Assembly: GCA_031266315.1 (NCBI GenBank)
Contig: JAISBG010000148.1
Location: 1-5,439, forward strand
DNA: 5,439 bases
Direction: 5' to 3'
DNA from: Planctomycetaceae bacterium
GTDB taxonomy: Bacteria > Planctomycetota > Planctomycetia > Pirellulales > Thermoguttaceae
This document shows, piece after piece, positions 4,747 through 5,439 of the stretch. Position 1 is the first letter of the stretch. Every line of letters begins with the position of its first letter. Below the pieces are notes generated by a model. That model searched no databases. It was not told the DNA's origin and saw nothing but the letters and a program-made list of their open reading frames with translations. Position numbers and translations under genes: made by a program.

Positions 4747-4812
4747 AGGTGGGTGATGTTTTAGCAAAACATCGCCCACCTTATGATTGCTTACCTTTAA
4801 TGAAAATTCTGC
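4747..4812 (-). repeat. Dispersed repeat copy B with GGTGGG hairpin
   Basis: The hairpin pairs 4747-4762 with 4766-4781 around an AGC loop: 15 of 16 positions match, and the exception is a G-U pair in RNA. Bases 4766-4812, read on the minus strand, match 2711-2757 at 38 of 47 positions. This copy has one simple palindrome, whereas the other side has the multi-hairpin 2742-2904 form. No gene is visible in 4661-4958. The remaining 4813-4958 holds only a small hairpin, 4864-4868/4872-4876 (AGTCC, TAC loop, GGACT), and a distant ATGAAT/ATTCAT pair (4884-4889/4911-4916). Confidence 0.65.
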
Positions 4813-4958
4813 TAATTCAATACTCCGTGTTGCACTTCGTTTGCGCGGGGTTCTCCACGTGAAAGTCCTACGGACTAAAAATCATGAATAAACTCTTCAC
4901 CTTGACTTTGATTCATCTTAAACCGTTACTTTTGACCTACGATGCGTAACTGGAGTAA

Positions 4959-5439
4959 TTACTTAAAATCGTTTGGTTTTATTCCTTTTTTGCTTGTGCC
5001 GAATCCCATTGGCAACGGCTCGTAATCTCCGACAATTTCGACATTGGCGCGATTAGGAATTACCGTTTCGAGACCCGCAAGGTAATACACGGCGTTGACC
5101 AATAATCTCCGCAATCCTTCACATTCAAAATCTTGCGAAGAACCAATCGTCATTGTGAACGCTTTACCGGTTTTACCTCCGTCAATTTTGTACGTTTTCG
5201 TCCAGGCGATTGGCATCATGGGTTCGTTTTTTTGTCCTGCAACCGGTTTGTCGGTTGGTTTCATTCCTTCGAGAACCTGACCGAGAATCAACGGCACCGA
5301 ATCACCGGGCAACGGTAAACGAACCCGATAAACATCGGTAAAACCAAAAATATCTTCACAACCACGAACAATCGGAGAATCTTTTTGTTCCGGTACGATA
5401 ATTCCGCGAGTTGCCTCGTGACCGTGATTCCCGTGATGA
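4959..5439 (-). CDS. ThuA-like domain protein, C-terminal 159 residues
   Basis: The frame is open from the right edge to a TAA at 4961-4959. The visible part begins HHGNHGHEATRGI and continues through PIVRGCEDIFGFTDVYRVRLPGDSVP, GMKPTDKP, PMMPIAWTKTY and SSQDFECEGLRRLLVNAVYYLAGLE, ending in GFGTSKKGIKP. I recognise this as the C-terminal half of planctomycete ThuA-like proteins (PF06283, trehalose utilisation; glutamine amidotransferase-like fold). The biochemical role is poorly defined; family members occur in sugar-degradation loci. ThuA and DUF1080 genes often neighbour each other in planctomycetes, and a DUF1080 gene lies about 2.4 kb away here. The N-terminus, including any signal peptide, is outside the window. 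The TTG at 5312 is an internal codon, not the start. The gene converges with the GNAT gene. It has no clear terminator beyond an AGTAATTACT palindrome around the stop codon. Confidence 0.85.
   Translation of the reverse strand, partial: HHGNHGHEATRGIIVPEQKDSPIVRGCEDIFGFTDVYRVRLPLPGDSVPLILGQVLEGMKPTDKPVAGQKNEPMMPIAWTKTYKIDGGKTGKAFTMTIGSSQDFECEGLRRLLVNAVYYLAGLETVIPNRANVEIVGDYEPLPMGFGTSKKGIKPNDFK

Noticed and set aside
4245..4779. Minus-strand open frames across the GNAT gene (4245-4565 and 4483-4779)
   Set aside because: Shadows opposite clear GNAT motifs A and B, with no ribosome binding site or domain.
4674..4862. Plus-strand open frame of 62 codons after the GNAT gene
   Set aside because: It consists largely of the repeat copy and hairpin at 4747-4812.
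4858..4876. GTGAAAGTCC string as an RNase P or group II intron fragment
   Set aside because: Only a short resemblance, without the surrounding conserved structure; it is explained by a small AGTCC/GGACT hairpin.
1..5439. tRNA genes, CRISPR arrays or transposase genes
   Set aside because: No cloverleaf with a GGTTCRANNC T-loop, no regularly spaced repeats with unique spacers, and no transposase-like protein were seen.

Overview
The window looks like a piece of a planctomycete chromosome, probably a low-GC member of the Pirellulales or Thermoguttaceae type. This rests on recognising the protein families from memory: an exported protein with two DUF1080 domains, a ThuA-like protein, a TlpA-type thioredoxin with a long helical N-terminal part, a MraZ of the planctomycete form, and a GNAT enzyme of a planctomycete type. 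No rRNA or tRNA confirms the taxonomy. Five genes are supported. Two run off the window edges.

Layout: (1) 2-1003, plus strand, a thioredoxin-fold (TlpA/ResA-like) protein whose start lies before the window. (2) 1004-1328, a convergent intergenic region holding a degraded inverted-repeat element (1036-1182) and a 22-bp perfect inverted repeat (1209-1262). (3) 1329-2573, minus strand, a secreted protein with two DUF1080 domains, with a ribosome binding site and a plausible promoter. (4) 2574-3274, a divergent intergenic region of about 700 bases with a cluster of GGTGGGC-type palindromes (2742-2904), then two TGTGGGAAA boxes and an extended -10 promoter for the next gene. (5) 3275-3760, mraZ. 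(6) 3761-4111, a gap with strong RNA-like secondary structure. (7) 4112-4660, plus strand, a GNAT acetyltransferase. (8) 4661-4958, a convergent gap with an inverted partial copy of the GGTGGGC repeat. (9) 4959 to the end, minus strand, the C-terminal part of a ThuA-like protein.

How the genes work together: the DUF1080 and ThuA proteins belong to families that often occur together in planctomycete carbohydrate degradation, and the thioredoxin would act on redox chemistry outside the cytoplasm. mraZ stands alone here, without rsmH or ftsL directly behind it, so its most visible likely target is its own promoter.

The most interesting part is 3847-4086. A promoter-like TTGATA/TAAAAT pair is followed by a small branched domain. 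Then comes a second domain closed by a long-range helix (3947-3963 with 4062-4079) around two nested three-way junctions, ending in seven Ts. The T run ends only 25 bases before the GNAT start codon, leaving no room for a separate promoter. This could be an unassigned structured RNA, a cis-acting leader or attenuator for the GNAT gene, or a structured mraZ 3' UTR. I could not match it to a known RNA class by eye.
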